A stretch of 64,000 bases of DNA, from assembly GCF_900188145.1 (NCBI RefSeq), contig NZ_FZOJ01000025.1, positions 1 through 64,000 on the forward strand. Reading direction: 5' to 3'. Origin of the DNA: Anaerovirgula multivorans. GTDB lineage: Bacteria > Bacillota > Clostridia > Peptostreptococcales > Natronincolaceae. How positions within the stretch are numbered: position 1 is the stretch's first letter; each line of letters starts with the position of its first letter. The notes under the pieces are model-generated. The model worked only from the letters and a program-made list of their open reading frames with translations, was not told the origin of the DNA and did not search any database. The position numbers and the translations under genes are program-made. Shown here piece by piece: positions 44,252-53,036 of this stretch.

Positions 44252-45007
44252 ATGACAGAAATAATAACATTACGTTTACTGTTTCAACTGGGAAAAATAA
44301 AGTTTTATATTTACCCAGTTGTATTGAAAAATAAAGACAATTTAATTTTAATTGATACTGGATACCCAATGTTTTTACCTGTAATTGAAAGAGCTTTTGA
44401 CGAAAAAGGATTAGATATTACTAAATTACAGCAGGTTATTTTAACACATCATGATCATGACCATATGGGGGCAATAAAAGAGCTTATTACAAAGTATCCT
44501 AAAGTCGAGGTAAAGTGTTCAAATAAACAGGCACCTTATGTTTTGGGGCAGAAAAAATTGTTACGTTTAGAACAGGCTGAAAAAATTGGCGAAACGTTAG
44601 AAGGGAATGCAAAAACAGATAATGAAATGTTTATTCACATGCTGAAAAGCGTTCAATATATAGATAATGTTACGCCTGTATCGGATAATGAAATAATATG
44701 TGATGGCGTAAAAGTAATAGAAACACCAGGACATATGCCGGGACATATTTCAATTTATGTTGAATCTGAAAAAACACTTATAAGCGGTGATATGCTCATT
44801 TCAGAGGAGGGAGTTTTAGCTATTGCATCAAAAGAATTTGTATTGGATGAAGATGCAGAAATTAAGTCATTAAAAAAAGTGTATGATTACAATATTGAAA
44901 AAATTGTGTGCTATCACGGTGGAGAATATACCAGTAATAATTTAAAAATGGAATTAAAAAGCATTATTGAAAACGGATATACAAAATCAAATCTACTTTA
45001 TGAGTGA
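44252..45007 (+). CDS. Metallo-beta-lactamase-fold hydrolase
   Basis: 251 residues. The metal motif HHDHDHMGA, further ligands in ETPGHMPGHISIY and LISGDMLI, and the final histidine in CYHGGEY are all present, so a binuclear metal site is expected. The family includes many hydrolases; nothing here points to true beta-lactamase activity. GGAGGAG precedes the start. It is the only intact gene between several broken ones. Confidence 0.85.
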   Translation: MTEIITLRLLFQLGKIKFYIYPVVLKNKDNLILIDTGYPMFLPVIERAFDEKGLDITKLQQVILTHHDHDHMGAIKELITKYPKVEVKCSNKQAPYVLGQKKLLRLEQAEKIGETLEGNAKTDNEMFIHMLKSVQYIDNVTPVSDNEIICDGVKVIETPGHMPGHISIYVESEKTLISGDMLISEEGVLAIASKEFVLDEDAEIKSLKKVYDYNIEKIVCYHGGEYTSNNLKMELKSIIENGYTKSNLLYE

Positions 45008-45189
45008 GACTATGAGCGAGCAAATCTTGATTAAACTTATGAACTTAGTATCATCCCTATTTTAGGAGGATTGGCGGTAAAGCATTCAACCAACCCTTGA
45101 AGCGGTGATAATGATGACATAATAATTATGCATAAATTGATTACTTTCCTATTAAAAATGTATCTTTTATGCATTTACATGAAAAAATA

Positions 45190-45276
45190 TGCAAAAATCC
45201 AGTTGATATGTTTACTACAATGGCACATGTGGAATCCATAGTCCTGTTGCAGAGCGAAAAAACGCTGAATTTTTAA
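45190..45276 (+). pseudogene. Orphan TrmA/RlmD-like C-terminal tail (copy 3)
   Basis: The frame reads CKNPVDMFTTMAHVESIVLL, then QSEKTLNF and a stop. VDMF-x-x-x-AHVES-x-VLL is the clearest of the TrmA/RlmD-family endings in this window. The gene body is absent upstream. It lies 120 bp before the start of a serine recombinase remnant, the arrangement expected when an element sits in the 3' end of that gene. Confidence 0.65.
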
Positions 45277-45309
45277 GGGTTTGCAGGATTGTAAATGAAA
45301 ACATGTTTT

Positions 45310-45343
45310 GACGTGAAAGGATGCTTTCACGTCTTTTCTTTTG
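45310..45343 (+). terminator. Rho-independent terminator
   Basis: GACGTGAAAG (45310-45319) pairs perfectly with CTTTCACGTC (45324-45333) around a 4-base loop, followed by TTTTCTTTTG. Confidence 0.85.
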
Positions 45344-45393
45344 TAAAATATTAATGAGCTTGCCCATTTTATATAGATGATGTAGGAACGTAA

Positions 45394-46105
45394 ATGAAAA
45401 ATGTCAGGATTATTCCGGTTGTACCTAAAGAAAATAAAAAACTTAAGGTTGCCGCCTATTGCCGGGTCAGCACATTTGGGCCGGTGCAGCTGCGCAGCCT
45501 GGAGCTTCAGATAAAAACTTATACGAAGATGATACGAAGCCATCCCAACAACGATCCAGAAAATGCTCAAGAATGAAAAATACAAAGGCGATACGATGCT
45601 GCAAAAGACTTTTACCGAGGATTTTATGACCGGTAAGAATAGCAAGAATATTGGGCAACGCAGCCAGTATTACGTAAAGGACAGCCATCCAGCGATTGTT
45701 TCTGCTGAAGTGTTTGGTAAAGTACAGGAAGAAATGGCGAGACGCGCAAGATTAGTTCATAAACAGGATGGCACAGTAGAACCCAGCGGAAGCAAATACA
45801 ACGGTAAATATCTTTTGGGGAATTTGCTTGTGTGTGGTGATTGCGGAGCATCTTATCGGAGAAGAACAGAAAGAGGTAAGGTGGTTTAGAGATGTGCGAC
45901 ACGGATAGAAAAAGGGAAAGATTCATGTGCCAATTCGCCTACGTTGGACGAGGAGTGGATTAAGAAAGTGCTTAGCAAAATGGTATGTGAGAATGATGCT
46001 TATGATGAAAGTGTAATCAGGAATAAAGTTGATAGAATTCAGGTCTTTAATTCGTATAGTATAATTTGTTATAAAAATGAAGAGCAGGCTAAGATATTTT
46101 TCTAG
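45394..46105 (+). pseudogene. Large serine recombinase with internal deletion and stop
   Basis: The first 40 codons (KKLKVAAYCRVSTFGPVQLRSL, with the catalytic serine in RVST) are followed by a deletion that removes most of the catalytic domain. From 45563 the C-terminal part resumes in another frame: KNEKYKGDTMLQKTFTEDFM, SHPAIVSAEVFGKVQEEMARR, and a zinc ribbon CGDCGASYRRRTERGK. A TAG at 45887 (expected Trp) interrupts it, after which the frame continues to 46105. It cannot make an active recombinase. Confidence 0.85.
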
Positions 46106-46223
46106 AAAGATAGAAGGCGAAAAGTTCATATTATAATAATGCGAATATTGGTAAAATATAGTATAATTAAAATGATTATATCGATTATTCAGAGATTAAG
46201 GCACTAAGAAAGAGGATGATCCA

Positions 46224-46949
46224 ATGGCAAAGAAAACTGTAAAAGAAACAATTCACGCCAAAGGTATGGATATTGCTATCTATACTGAGGATTTTCAAAA
46301 CGAATTTATCTCGCTTACAGATATCGCACGCTATAAAAGTGATGAACCTAAAGATGTCATTAAAAATTGGATGAGAAGTAAGGATACAATTGAATTTTTG
46401 GGTCTCTGGGAACAATTACATAATGAAAAATTTAAAGGTCGAATTCGACTCCTTTAGAAGTCAAGCCGGTTCAAATGCTTTTACACTATCACCCCCAAAA
46501 TGGATCGATAGTACCAATGCAATTGGTATTGTTTCTAGATCCGGCCGAAATGGTGGAACTTTTGACCATTCCAATATTGCTTTTGAATTTGCTTCCTGGA
46601 TATCGGCGGAGTTTAAGCTGTATATTATCAAAGATTATAAAAGACTGAAAAACGATGAAAGCAGCAGACTATCTTTAGGTTGGAATCTAAATCGTGAGAT
46701 ATCAAAGCTAAATTATAGAATTCACACTGATGCCATCAAGGAGAACTTAATCCCACCGGAATTGACACCATATCAAAGAACCAATTGTTAGTTTTAGCGA
46801 ATATGGAAAGCTATAATGCCATTTTGATTGAGCAAGGCAGACCTCAAGCAGAAAGGCTTCAATTATTGAATCAATTAGCCATTCGACAGTTAAAAGCAAT
46901 TGAAGAAATAGGTACGGATGTAATTAGAAAGCTGGAAAACAAAGAATGA
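46224..46949 (+). pseudogene. KilA-N domain protein, frameshifted
   Basis: The first frame (46224-46457) reads TEDFQNEFISLTDIARYKSD and IKNWMRSKDTIEFLGLWEQL, the KilA-N DNA-binding domain of phage antirepressors. A frameshift near 46430 moves the protein to the next frame (SPPKWIDSTNAIGIVSRSGR, FEFASWISAEFKLYIIKDYK). After ELTPYQ there is a deletion and a second shift; LVLANMESYNAILIEQG leads to the stop at 46949. A related fragment lies at 61634-61704. Confidence 0.82.
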
Positions 46950-46979
46950 AAAACGGTAAGAAAGCGAGGAAGTCTATTA

Positions 46980-47261
46980 ATGGCGCACTATTGCAGAATA
47001 TGCGGAAGAACACGGGCTAATGAAAAGTTTTCAGGAAAAGGACATAAAAATCATGTATGTAAAGATTGCTCCGGCAAATCCGGCAGAAAAGCTAAGAAGA
47101 ACAGCATAGATGAAAACGCTTTTGCCTCTGAAACCACGGTACTGTTAAATGATATGCCGATCCAACCGGAAAGTATGTATTTCGATGATAATTGGTTTTC
47201 TGAAATTGATTTTGAAAAACAAAATATAGATGATGAAAATGTTGAAGAACTACCATTTTGA
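46980..47261 (+). CDS. Small zinc-ribbon protein
   Basis: 93 residues. The N-terminus [21 protein letters not shown] followed by HVCKDC makes a CxxC...CxxC zinc ribbon; the rest is acidic. It overlaps the longer reading of the SEC-C gene and is 15 bp from its likely start, so they form an operon. Function unknown; nucleic-acid or protein binding is plausible. Confidence 0.6.
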   Translation: MAHYCRICGRTRANEKFSGKGHKNHVCKDCSGKSGRKAKKNSIDENAFASETTVLLNDMPIQPESMYFDDNWFSEIDFEKQNIDDENVEELPF

Positions 47262-47275
47262 AAGAGGGAACCTTG

Positions 47276-48508
47276 ATGAATGAAAAAATTGATAAGAAAA
47301 CAGAAGCGGCTCTAATAAGAGCACTGGAAAATGCAAAGGCCTTTAGCCAACAACTGCAGGAAAACAGAGAGAAGCGGCTTTGGAAGAAGGTCGATATTCC
47401 ATGCAGCCTTTATGATGCTATTAACGGATTAACAAAAGCTGAAATGGATACAATCTGTAAAAACTATGATTTCAGAAATTTAAGCTCTCTTAAAAAGGCA
47501 GAGCTGGCATCGGAGCTTGCCAAATTGATTCCTTTAAAGTTTAAGAAGGTTATCTATACATTGGATCAAAGCAGGTATGACTTTATCAAAGTAATCATTA
47601 AGAATTCGGGAGTTATACCCGATATGGGTATTTCTGTTTCTAATGCGGAAGCATTCATGGAATTTAGTATCATTTTTCCCGGATTATATGACGATCAAAA
47701 GATATTGTTTATGCCGAATGAACTTATAAACATTTTCTCTCAGATAGATAGTAGTGAGTTGGAAAACATTGTACAGCGAAATACCGAGTGGATACGCTTA
47801 ACCCGTGGATTGCTTTATTACTACGGTGTCATGGACGCATGGCTCGTTAAGGAGAAGATAAGCGAGCTTACAGGGCAGGAAGTTGACATTCTGGAATTTA
47901 TGAATGTAATGTCCTTTGCCTGTGATTTCTATGGACAGGCCCGATACACGTCATATGGATATCAGGATGACAGAGTTTTAGATGCAAAGAAAATTGTTGA
48001 AGAACACAGAATGAGACCGGGCGTTGATTATTATCCTTTTACAAAAAAGCAGCTGTTAAAAGCCGGTGATCCGGATTATGTTGATAAAACACCGGAGATG
48101 AACAGCTTTATCAGTTTCCTTTTAAAGCATTACAGGCTATCTGATCAGGAAACAAACGAAATTGCATTGCAGATAACCAATATGATCAATGCGGATTCAA
48201 AACCTACTCTGATTATTCAATACCTGCAGAGCTGGATAGAGTTTCCCTCGTTTGAATTTGTGCAGCAGTTAACAGCAAGAATAATAGAATTATATAATAA
48301 TACCCGCCAGTGGGTGTTAAAGGGACATACTCCCAATGAGTTGTTCCAGGAGGAAAGAAAGTTTTTAAAACCTTTACCGCCTCAGCCTTTTAAAATGGGT
48401 AGACCGGATTCGAATGTGATTGAGATGCCGACCCGTACCAAGGTTGGACGAAATGATCCTTGTCCATGTGGTAGCGGTAAGAAATATAAAAAGTGCTGTG
48501 GCAAATGA
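47276..48508 (+). CDS. SEC-C motif protein
   Basis: 410 residues from the ATG at 47276 with AAGAGGGA upstream. The last 25 residues form a complete SEC-C zinc motif, [20 protein letters not shown]. The main part is helical ([36 protein letters not shown]) and recalls a SAP-like or plasmid pRiA4b-type neighbour domain, but I cannot assign it firmly. SEC-C motifs mediate protein binding, as in SecA. The cellular role of this protein is not known. Confidence 0.7.
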   Translation: MNEKIDKKTEAALIRALENAKAFSQQLQENREKRLWKKVDIPCSLYDAINGLTKAEMDTICKNYDFRNLSSLKKAELASELAKLIPLKFKKVIYTLDQSRYDFIKVIIKNSGVIPDMGISVSNAEAFMEFSIIFPGLYDDQKILFMPNELINIFSQIDSSELENIVQRNTEWIRLTRGLLYYYGVMDAWLVKEKISELTGQEVDILEFMNVMSFACDFYGQARYTSYGYQDDRVLDAKKIVEEHRMRPGVDYYPFTKKQLLKAGDPDYVDKTPEMNSFISFLLKHYRLSDQETNEIALQITNMINADSKPTLIIQYLQSWIEFPSFEFVQQLTARIIELYNNTRQWVLKGHTPNELFQEERKFLKPLPPQPFKMGRPDSNVIEMPTRTKVGRNDPCPCGSGKKYKKCCGK

Positions 48509-48534
48509 AGATAATGCCGTCGCCAAGGGGGTTG

Positions 48535-48819
48535 ATGGATAACTATTGGAGAATAATTAAAAAGGATGATAGCCTTATAACAATAGCGTTAAGGGATAAG
48601 GCAAAAAATATACTGAAAAGGATTACATTTTATGATGATTACTCAAAGCCAATGGAATCGCATGTAACCAAAGAAAATGAAAAGTACTATTTAAAGGATA
48701 TAAGCCTGGACATTGAGTATTTTGGAAGAAGCTACAAGAAGGCAAAAATTCAAAAGAATATTGATGGTAAAAGCGCTTTTCAGGTAGCAGATGAATTAAG
48801 AGATCTACTTTTTGCTTAG
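48535..48819 (+). CDS. Small hypothetical protein
   Basis: 94 residues from the ATG at 48535, preceded by AAGGGGG. It starts MDNYWRIIKKDDSLITIALRD and contains YYLKDISLDIEYFGRSYKKA. I do not recognise the family. It directly follows the SEC-C gene and is probably co-transcribed. Confidence 0.5.
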   Translation: MDNYWRIIKKDDSLITIALRDKAKNILKRITFYDDYSKPMESHVTKENEKYYLKDISLDIEYFGRSYKKAKIQKNIDGKSAFQVADELRDLLFA

Positions 48820-48820
48820 G

Positions 48821-48910
48821 AACGCTTATTCCATTCTGGGACAATTAGGTATTCCTGTATCTAATGCAGTGAACATTATGGCAGATTCTACGGATATCAG
48901 AATTTCTTAA
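48821..48910 (+). pseudogene. RelB/DinJ-type antitoxin fragment
   Basis: The frame AYSILGQLGIPVSNAVNIM matches the ribbon-helix-helix core of RelB/DinJ antitoxins (ILxxLGxxxSxAVNIF). It has no start and diverges after NIM, ending at 48910. It is a relic of a toxin-antitoxin pair. Confidence 0.55.
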
Positions 48911-48932
48911 GATATAGAGAGGATTAAAAAAG

Positions 48933-49356
48933 ATGTTGACCAAAAAGTTTTTCAAAGATAATCCCGTAAAAGAAAATACAGCACAACAGTTCGCATACAG
49001 TATTCTGCTGTATGACGGGTTGGAAGAACTTGCAGTTGAATTTTCAAAAACCCAGATAAAAAGAGGTGAAGAAGAGGCTGAGGCTATAAAAAACGAGTCT
49101 TCTCCGGAAGCTCTCTTAAAAAGCAAAAACCAATTATTGCGAAAAACTGGTTGAAATAATTGACGAAATTCGGTCTCCATATGCCTTGTCTTTAGTCTGC
49201 ATCCTGATTGGTTTTTTTGGAAATAAATCAGATATTGAGTTGCTATTACGAAAACATGCAGAACTGAAATCGCTCTACCCGGATCGTGATTATGAACAAG
49301 GTGCGCTGCTGGGGATTATAGAATTAAGAGAACATTTCAATTTACTACAACGTTGA
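48933..49356 (+). pseudogene. Hypothetical protein with one frameshift
   Basis: MLTKKFFKDNPVKENTAQQF opens a frame with a good GAGAGGA site; it breaks near 49130 after ALLKSK. In the next frame, NYCEKLVEIIDEIRSPYALS continues to 49356 (GIIELREHFNLLQR). Restoring one base would give a 140-residue helical protein. Family not recognised; related context suggests it belonged to the SEC-C cluster. Confidence 0.55.
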
Positions 49357-49407
49357 AAAAGCAGGAAAGAAAAGGCGAATCCCTATAATAATGTATATGA
49401 TGAATTA

Positions 49408-49515
49408 ATGTATGATAATTTCAGGCATAATGAATTCTGTAAAATCTACGGAAGTGGAGAAAAGTACAAAAAATTCTATGGCAGGGAAAAGATAGTGAAA
49501 CAAATATATATTTCC
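49408..49515 (+). pseudogene. Degenerate SEC-C motif fragment
   Basis: RHNEFCKIYGSGEKYKKFYG keeps the spacing of a SEC-C motif ([19 protein letters not shown]), but three of the four zinc cysteines are lost. It probably ended a second SEC-C protein. The frame runs straight on into orphan tail copy 4. Confidence 0.55.
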
Positions 49516-49605
49516 GCCAAGGGGATACCAGCTTTAACGGGCATCTTTTTTGACTCCTCAAGGCATGTGGAGGTCGTCGCGAGGGTTGATAGGCTGAAAC
49601 GCTGA
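49516..49605 (+). pseudogene. Orphan TrmA/RlmD-like C-terminal tail (copy 4)
   Basis: The frame encodes AKGIPALTGIFFDSSRHVEV, then VARVDRLKR and a stop. It shares the layout AKG-x-P...GIFF-x-SSRHVE with copy 6 at 53756-53839, at DNA as well as protein level (a 16-bp CTCCTCAAGGCATGTG block is common), and more weakly with copy 5. Confidence 0.5.
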
Positions 49606-49720
49606 TGAATAGAGGGTTTGCTGGACTTTGGTAAAACATAGAACCCTTCTACATGAAAAAAAGATGTACAATATTGGAAGTTGTCATGGACTTGATTATA
49701 AAGCAGCGGATGCCTTCAGA

Positions 49721-49749
49721 TTTACAAAGTGTTTCTATTGTAGTACAAT
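49721..49749 (+). promoter_or_regulatory. Promoter of the toxin-antitoxin pair
   Basis: TTTACA (49721-49726) and TACAAT (49744-49749) are 17 bp apart, 48 bp before the antitoxin start. Confidence 0.5.
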
Positions 49750-49796
49750 AAGCATATAATAAAGATATAATAATGCTATGAAACGAGGTGATCGGG

Positions 49797-50084
49797 ATGA
49801 TGAATATCAAGCCCTCTGCGGCAATTCGAAAAAACTACAATGAGATTTCCGAACTGTGCAAGAGGTCTGGAGAACCGGTATATCTGACCAAAAACGGAGA
49901 AGGAGATCTGGTGGTAATGGATATTGAAGCCTTTGCTAGACGTGAAAGCATGCTGCGTCTTCGTGAAAATCTGATTGTTGCGGAGGAAGGCAGGTTGAGC
50001 GGCAAAAAAGGCTATTCCGTTGACGAGGTGTCTAAGATGATGAAGGACGCTGTCAAGGAGGTATTGGATGGGCAACGAAAGTAA
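49797..50084 (+). CDS. Phd/YefM-family antitoxin
   Basis: 95 residues from the ATG at 49797, preceded by GAGGTGATC. MNIKPSAAIRKNYNEISELC followed by GEPVYLTKNGEGDLVVMDIEAFARRE is the Phd/YefM DNA-binding fold. The C-terminal helix (VDEVSKMMKDAVKEVLDGQ) should wrap the toxin. It overlaps the toxin gene by 17 bp, the usual coupling in these modules, and normally represses the shared promoter. Confidence 0.88.
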   Translation: MMNIKPSAAIRKNYNEISELCKRSGEPVYLTKNGEGDLVVMDIEAFARRESMLRLRENLIVAEEGRLSGKKGYSVDEVSKMMKDAVKEVLDGQRK

Positions 50085-50385
50085 GTTGTATAATGTGATT
50101 ATCTCCGATGAGACGGCTCAAATGCTGGTATCTCATTCCCGTTTTCTTGCACAGGTCAGTGAAACAGCAGCCCTGCAACTTATTGCTGAGTTTAATGAAA
50201 AAGCAAAGTCCCTGGAGAAATTTCCAGAGCGGAACCCATGGCTTTCCGACCCGCTGGTGCCATCGGGCAAATACCGCAAGCTTCTGATGGCAAAGCGGTA
50301 TCTGCTGGTATATCAGGTGAAAAACGGAACTGTATACGTAGATGCCGTGGTGGACTGCAGGCAGGATTATGGCTGGCTTCTGTAG
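50068..50385 (+). CDS. RelE/ParE-family toxin
   Basis: 105 residues. ISDETAQMLVSHSRFLAQVS, then FPERNPWL and YRKLLMAKRYLLVYQVKNGT...VDAVVDCRQDYGWLL fit the RelE/ParE fold and its C-terminal strand. Whether it cuts ribosomal mRNA (RelE) or acts on gyrase (ParE) cannot be decided from sequence; the antitoxin type occurs with both. Intact. Confidence 0.85.
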   Translation: MGNESKLYNVIISDETAQMLVSHSRFLAQVSETAALQLIAEFNEKAKSLEKFPERNPWLSDPLVPSGKYRKLLMAKRYLLVYQVKNGTVYVDAVVDCRQDYGWLL

Positions 50386-50498
50386 GCATATTTGTTTAGG
50401 AACTGAAACACCATATGAAATGATTTAACGTAAGAATAAACCAAGTGAAATCGCCACAGAAATGTGGCGTTTTTTATAGAGAAAAACAATCATTAAAA

Positions 50499-50640
50499 GT
50501 AAGCGCCAAAGAGGTTCTTTCCAACTTTATTTGAATGAACTTATTTGTACTCATAAAATTTGCGAATTTGCAGAGTTTCTTCAAAAATAGGTTTTGTTTT
50601 TCAAATAACTTCGGAAAGAACCGCCAAAGAATTGCCGCCT
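50499..50640. repeat. Solo ISL3-type end, possible MITE or IS scar
   Basis: Bases 50499-50523 are identical to the 25-bp terminal repeat of the ISL3 element at 55714. About 100 bp on, GGAAAGAACC (50623-50632) matches part of the inverted end. No transposase lies between. It may be a small non-autonomous derivative or what is left after internal deletion. Confidence 0.6.
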
Positions 50641-50702
50641 AGTTTATCATAGGAAGCTTTGCTAAAATAACAGATAATAAGATTTTTAAGGGGTGATTTG
50701 TT

Positions 50703-50930
50703 ATGCTTAGCGAAGCACCAGGTATAGACTGGGAAGATATTTTAGATAAATTCTCTTCATACGAAGGAACCATAAGAGGCTTTTGCAAAGAAAATAATAT
50801 AAGTGTTCATCAGATTGATTATCGTAGGAGTATTCTTGTTTTTCAATTTTCTCCTAGACGGAGGTAAGGAATATTTACGCCGATCAGCTGAGGAAGGCAG
50901 TTATTTTGATTTATTAATAGTTGAAAATGA
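50703..50930 (+). pseudogene. IS66-type TnpA-like remnant
   Basis: A 54-codon frame (50703-50867) with AAGGGGTG upstream reads LSEAPGIDWEDILDKFSSYE, then TIRGFCKENNISVHQIDYRR. This resembles the HTH start of IS66 accessory proteins (SQREFCRENN-x-x-x-H-x-x-YWR). A further protein-like piece (EYLRRSAEEGSYFDLLIVEN) ends at about 50930. No IS66 TnpB or TnpC is present. Confidence 0.4.
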
Positions 50931-51133
50931 ATAAAGGATATCTTGAAACGTAAGAGTTTTACTTTTATGCCTTTTCAATTTAAGCAATTGAAACCGTTTT
51001 TCTATATGCGGCGGGTCCGTGCTTGTGTAGGACAGCAACGTTTCCATCAATCATTATGAATGAGAAGAGGATACAGTGACATCTGGCGGTACTGTTTGGA
51101 AATCCTCATTTGCATTTTGTGTTATAACTTCCC

Positions 51134-51162
51134 TTGACACTATATCGGAACACCGATATAAT
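51134..51162 (+). promoter_or_regulatory. Consensus promoter with internal operator for the HipBA-like pair
   Basis: TTGACA (51134-51139) and TATAAT (51157-51162) at 17 bp spacing are perfect consensus. The spacer and -10 contain TATATCGG-AACA-CCGATATA (51141-51160), a perfect palindrome. Binding of the HTH protein here would fully block RNA polymerase, as in hipBA autoregulation. Confidence 0.85.
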
Positions 51163-51179
51163 GAATGTAGGTGATGAAA

Positions 51180-51638
51180 ATGACAATACAACAGCTTTTG
51201 CAGGATATGCAAATGTCCCGTTATCGATTATCGAAAATCAGCGGGATTCCATGGGCAACTCTCGCAGATATTTATTCCGGGAAAACCCATCTGAACCGAT
51301 GTGGCGCGGGAACGCTTTCCAAACTGTCCAAAACACTTGGTCTATCTATTGAGGAACTGTTGGCGCTGGAAACAGAGCCGAAAAAAAACACAGCCGCTGG
51401 GAAACCAAACATAAAAACTTACTTGGAAACCGGACTATCGGAGAGTGTCCAAAAAGCAATAAAAGACTATTTACAAGGCGAAAAGGAGCAGGTGCTATAT
51501 CTTGACTGCTTGTGGAATGAGTTATATGGAGCCATTAATGCTGACCTTTGGGCTGGCTTAATTACTGAGGAACAAGCAAGCTATCTGCGTGTAAAATATC
51601 TTGGCACAGAGGGAAAGGAGGATGGTATTAATGATTGA
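51180..51638 (+). CDS. HipB-like XRE antitoxin/regulator
   Basis: 152 residues from the ATG at 51180, with AGGTGATG upstream (other in-frame starts lie just before). The HTH is MSRYRLSKISGIPWATLADI with the helper YSGKTHLNRCGAGTLSKLSKT. A C-terminal extension of about 90 residues (YLETGLSESVQKAIKDYLQG, then EEQASYLRVKYLG) goes beyond classical HipB. It overlaps the kinase gene by 8 bp. Likely antitoxin and autorepressor. Confidence 0.78.
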   Translation: MTIQQLLQDMQMSRYRLSKISGIPWATLADIYSGKTHLNRCGAGTLSKLSKTLGLSIEELLALETEPKKNTAAGKPNIKTYLETGLSESVQKAIKDYLQGEKEQVLYLDCLWNELYGAINADLWAGLITEEQASYLRVKYLGTEGKEDGIND

Positions 51639-52575
51639 TTTTACATTGTGTGAAGTAAATAAATTCAGAGCCTACGGCGGGGCAAATGGAAATAAAATCA
51701 ATATTCTTTATGGGGGCAATAGCTATATGCTTAAATTTCCGCCTGCCCCAAGCCGCAATAAAACTATGAGTTACACCAACGGATGTATCAGTGAATACCT
51801 CGCCTGCCATATTTTTGCAACCCTCGGATTTAAAACCCAAGAGACTCTGGTCGGTACTTATACTGATCCACGCGGGAAGGAAAAAGTGGTAGTAGCCTGC
51901 GGAGATTTTACCGAAGGCGGCAAAAGACTCATTGAGTTTGCGCATCTGAAGAATACCTGTATCAGCAGTGAACAGAATGGATATGGCAAAGAACTTTCAT
52001 CCATCATACAGGCAATAGATGAACAGACGCTTCTGCCGCCGGATCAGCTTCGGGATTTCTTTTGGGATATGTTTATTGCCGATGCACTGCTTGGTAATTT
52101 TGACAGGCACAATGGAAATTGGGGCATTCTTGTAGATGAACACTCTAAGACGGCTGAAATTGCCCCCGTTTACGACTGTGGTTCCTGCCTCTACCCGCAA
52201 CTTGCAGCCAAGGATATGGAGGCTGTTCTGAACAGTGAAGATGAGATTGACAGGCGGATCTATGTTTTCCCTGCCTCGTCCATTGAGGAAGATGGAAAGA
52301 AGATTTCCTACTTCGAATTTATCTCTTCTCTGAAAAATCCAGACTGCACGGCGGCCCTAAAAAGAGTTTCTGCACGGATTGATATGGAAAAAATACGCAC
52401 GCTCATTGATGAAACTCCGACACTGCTTGAAGTACAAAAGGAGTTTTATGCGGTAATAATTTCAGAGCGAAAGGCAAAAATCATTGATTACAGCATGGAA
52501 CAACTCATGAAACTAGACGGACAGGAGCCGGAGCGAGAGGAACTACAAAGCCGTGGACAGCAGTTTACCATGTAA
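51631..52575 (+). CDS. HipA/CtkA-like protein kinase
   Basis: 314 residues from the ATG at 51631, preceded by AAAGGAGG. The catalytic loop GNFDRHNGN (Asp158, Asn163) and the metal-binding IAPVYDCGSCLYP (Asp182) are those of HipA-fold kinases. The protein lacks the separate N-terminal domain of E. coli HipA and in length resembles CtkA-type kinases. HipA phosphorylates glutamyl-tRNA synthetase and causes growth arrest; the target of this subgroup is not known to me. Intact, with its regulator. Confidence 0.82.
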   Translation: MIDFTLCEVNKFRAYGGANGNKINILYGGNSYMLKFPPAPSRNKTMSYTNGCISEYLACHIFATLGFKTQETLVGTYTDPRGKEKVVVACGDFTEGGKRLIEFAHLKNTCISSEQNGYGKELSSIIQAIDEQTLLPPDQLRDFFWDMFIADALLGNFDRHNGNWGILVDEHSKTAEIAPVYDCGSCLYPQLAAKDMEAVLNSEDEIDRRIYVFPASSIEEDGKKISYFEFISSLKNPDCTAALKRVSARIDMEKIRTLIDETPTLLEVQKEFYAVIISERKAKIIDYSMEQLMKLDGQEPEREELQSRGQQFTM

Positions 52576-52591
52576 TACAAACACCCTGTAA

Positions 52592-52630
52592 AAAGAACCG
52601 TGCTGTTTACAAAGATTTGTACGGTTCTTT
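52592..52630 (+). terminator. Terminator of the HipBA-like operon
   Basis: AAAGAACCGT (52592-52601) pairs perfectly with ACGGTTCTTT (52621-52630), 16 bp after the stop codon. Confidence 0.75.
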
Positions 52631-52827
52631 CACCTTTGTTGCCCCCTGTTTGCCACTGTGTCGGCTTTTGGCAAGACTGGATTTTGTCACTGTTTGAAAA
52701 AGTTGCTAAGACTAAAATTCTCAGTACGCTGAGGATTTTATTGTTGGTAGCTTTAGATTTTTTCTTTAGGAGCAAGATTTCGTGCAAAAATTGAAGTTGA
52801 TAGAGCAATTTTTTAGAAGAAAAAGCT

Positions 52828-52914
52828 GCCTCCAAGGGGGGACCAACGTCGAGGCCCATACTTTTTGTAGCATCAAGGCATACAGAAACGGTTTGCATGT
52901 TGAAACGAGCATAA
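52828..52914 (+). pseudogene. Orphan TrmA/RlmD-like C-terminal tail (copy 5)
   Basis: The frame reads ASKGGPTSRPILFVASRHTE, then TVCMLKRA and a stop. It has the same layout as copies 4 and 6, with HTE in place of HVE. No upstream gene body. The remaining sequence of 52631-53036 shows no gene. Confidence 0.45.
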
Positions 52915-53036
52915 ACCCTGATAAATAATAAATAAAGGTTCTGATTGATCTTAGAGCTCCAGTGACAAAGTGACTCCTTGAGGAGATAAAACAGATGACA
53001 TTAGATTTTTTATTGTGGTAGATTGGAGAGGTAATA

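Noticed and set aside
44252-45007. True beta-lactamase
   Set aside because: Only the general metallo-beta-lactamase fold motifs are present and there is no signal peptide, so antibiotic hydrolysis is not supported.
52488-52898. 136-codon ORF on the - strand
   Set aside because: Overlaps the kinase gene end, its terminator and orphan tail 5; it is the antisense of these and has no ribosome site.
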